Source of the DNA: Desulfovibrio sp. UBA6121
GTDB taxonomy: Bacteria > Desulfobacterota > Desulfovibrionia > Desulfovibrionales > Desulfovibrionaceae
NCBI GenBank assembly: GCA_002422505.1
Contig: DIVX01000161.1
Span: 1,604 to 7,063 of the forward strand
Reading direction: 5' to 3'
DNA length: 5,460 bases
Below the pieces are notes generated by a model. It was not told the DNA's origin. It did not search any database and was given only the letters and a program-made list of their open reading frames with translations. The translations under genes and the position numbers were made by a program. This document shows positions 4,994 through 5,460 of the stretch, in pieces (within the stretch, counting starts at the first letter, position 1; the number at the start of each line of letters is the position of its first letter).

Positions 4994-5460
4994 TTAGGCG
5001 CTGGCCTCCTGGCGGTAGCGCACCAGGTCGGCCACGGCCAGCACGGGCAGGCCGTGCACCTCGGCGAACACGGTTATCTCCGGCAGGCGGGCCATGCTGC
5101 CGTCGCGGTTGGTCAGCTCGCACAGCACCCCGGCCGGAGCCAGGCCCGCCAGGCGCATCAGGTCCACCGTGGCCTCGGTGTGGCCGGGGCGTTCCAGCAC
5201 GCCGCCGGGCTTGGCGCGCAGGGGAAACACGTGCCCGGGCCGGTGCAGGTCCTCGGGCTTGGCGTTCTCGGCCACGGCGGCGCGCACGGTGGTCACGCGG
5301 TCTGCGGCGGAAACGCCCGTGCTTACGCCCTTGGCGGCCTCGATGGTCACGGTGAAGGCGGTTTTGTTGCGGCTGGTGTTGTGCTCCACCATGGGCGGCA
5401 GGCGCAGGGCGTCGGCGTGTTCGTCCGTCAGGCACAGGCAGACGATGCCGCTGCACTCGC
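4994..5460 (-). CDS. ribB: 3,4-dihydroxy-2-butanone 4-phosphate synthase (RibB), C-terminal part
   Basis: This cytoplasmic, Mg-dependent enzyme of riboflavin synthesis turns ribulose 5-phosphate into 3,4-dihydroxy-2-butanone 4-phosphate and formate. The last 154 residues are present. The N-terminus, with the acidic metal-binding loop, lies beyond the right edge. Seen: CSGIVCLCLTDE, PMVEHNTS, FTVTIEAAKGVSTGVSAADR, RPGHVFPLRA, RPGHTEATVDLMRLAG and GVLCELTNRDGSMAR, closely matching E. coli RibB. The His of PGHTEA (codon at 5180-5182) corresponds to the metal ligand, and the Glu of LCELTN to a conserved active-site acid. The protein stops at TAA (4994-4996) soon after the VRYRQ motif, so no GTP cyclohydrolase II domain follows. 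This is a stand-alone RibB, not a RibBA fusion. It converges on the MltA-like gene and shares its terminator region. Confidence 0.95.
   Translation of the reverse strand, partial: ECSGIVCLCLTDEHADALRLPPMVEHNTSRNKTAFTVTIEAAKGVSTGVSAADRVTTVRAAVAENAKPEDLHRPGHVFPLRAKPGGVLERPGHTEATVDLMRLAGLAPAGVLCELTNRDGSMARLPEITVFAEVHGLPVLAVADLVRYRQEASA

Overview
The window is GC-rich bacterial DNA, about two thirds G+C by eye. Gene content and protein style suggest a Gram-negative, deltaproteobacterial genome of the Desulfovibrionaceae type. This is an inference from the type-3 substrate-binding lipoprotein, the REC-kinase hybrid, the PerM-like permease, the MltA-like lipoprotein and the stand-alone RibB. No rRNA, tRNA or other taxonomic marker is present.

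Layout: (1) 1-299, minus strand: N-terminal part of an amino-acid-type ABC transporter substrate-binding lipoprotein, whose 3' end lies outside the window. (2) 300-682: a divergent intergenic region with a good sigma70-like promoter facing right (566-594), a weaker one facing left (464-493), and several short repeats. (3) 683-4898, plus strand: three genes joined by two 4-base ATGA stop/start overlaps, so almost certainly one translationally coupled operon. They encode a soluble receiver/histidine-kinase/degenerate-receiver protein (524 aa), an AI-2E/PerM-family membrane protein (380 aa) and an MltA-family lytic transglycosylase lipoprotein (501 aa) with a long N-terminus, a polyproline linker and an Asn-Gly repeat tail. 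(4) 4928-4968: a very strong hairpin terminator between convergent genes. (5) 4994-5460, minus strand: C-terminal part of RibB (3,4-dihydroxy-2-butanone 4-phosphate synthase), with its start outside the window.

How the genes may work together: the operon puts a cytoplasmic signalling protein, an inner-membrane permease-like protein and a cell-wall-cleaving lipoprotein under one promoter. This suggests an envelope- or peptidoglycan-related function, but nothing in the sequence proves a shared pathway. The substrate-binding protein and RibB appear to be unrelated neighbours.

I did not find a CRISPR array, mobile element, toxin-antitoxin pair or defence system. The most unusual items are the catalytically dead C-terminal receiver, the tight kinase-permease-transglycosylase coupling and the 12-nt repeat tail of the MltA-like protein.
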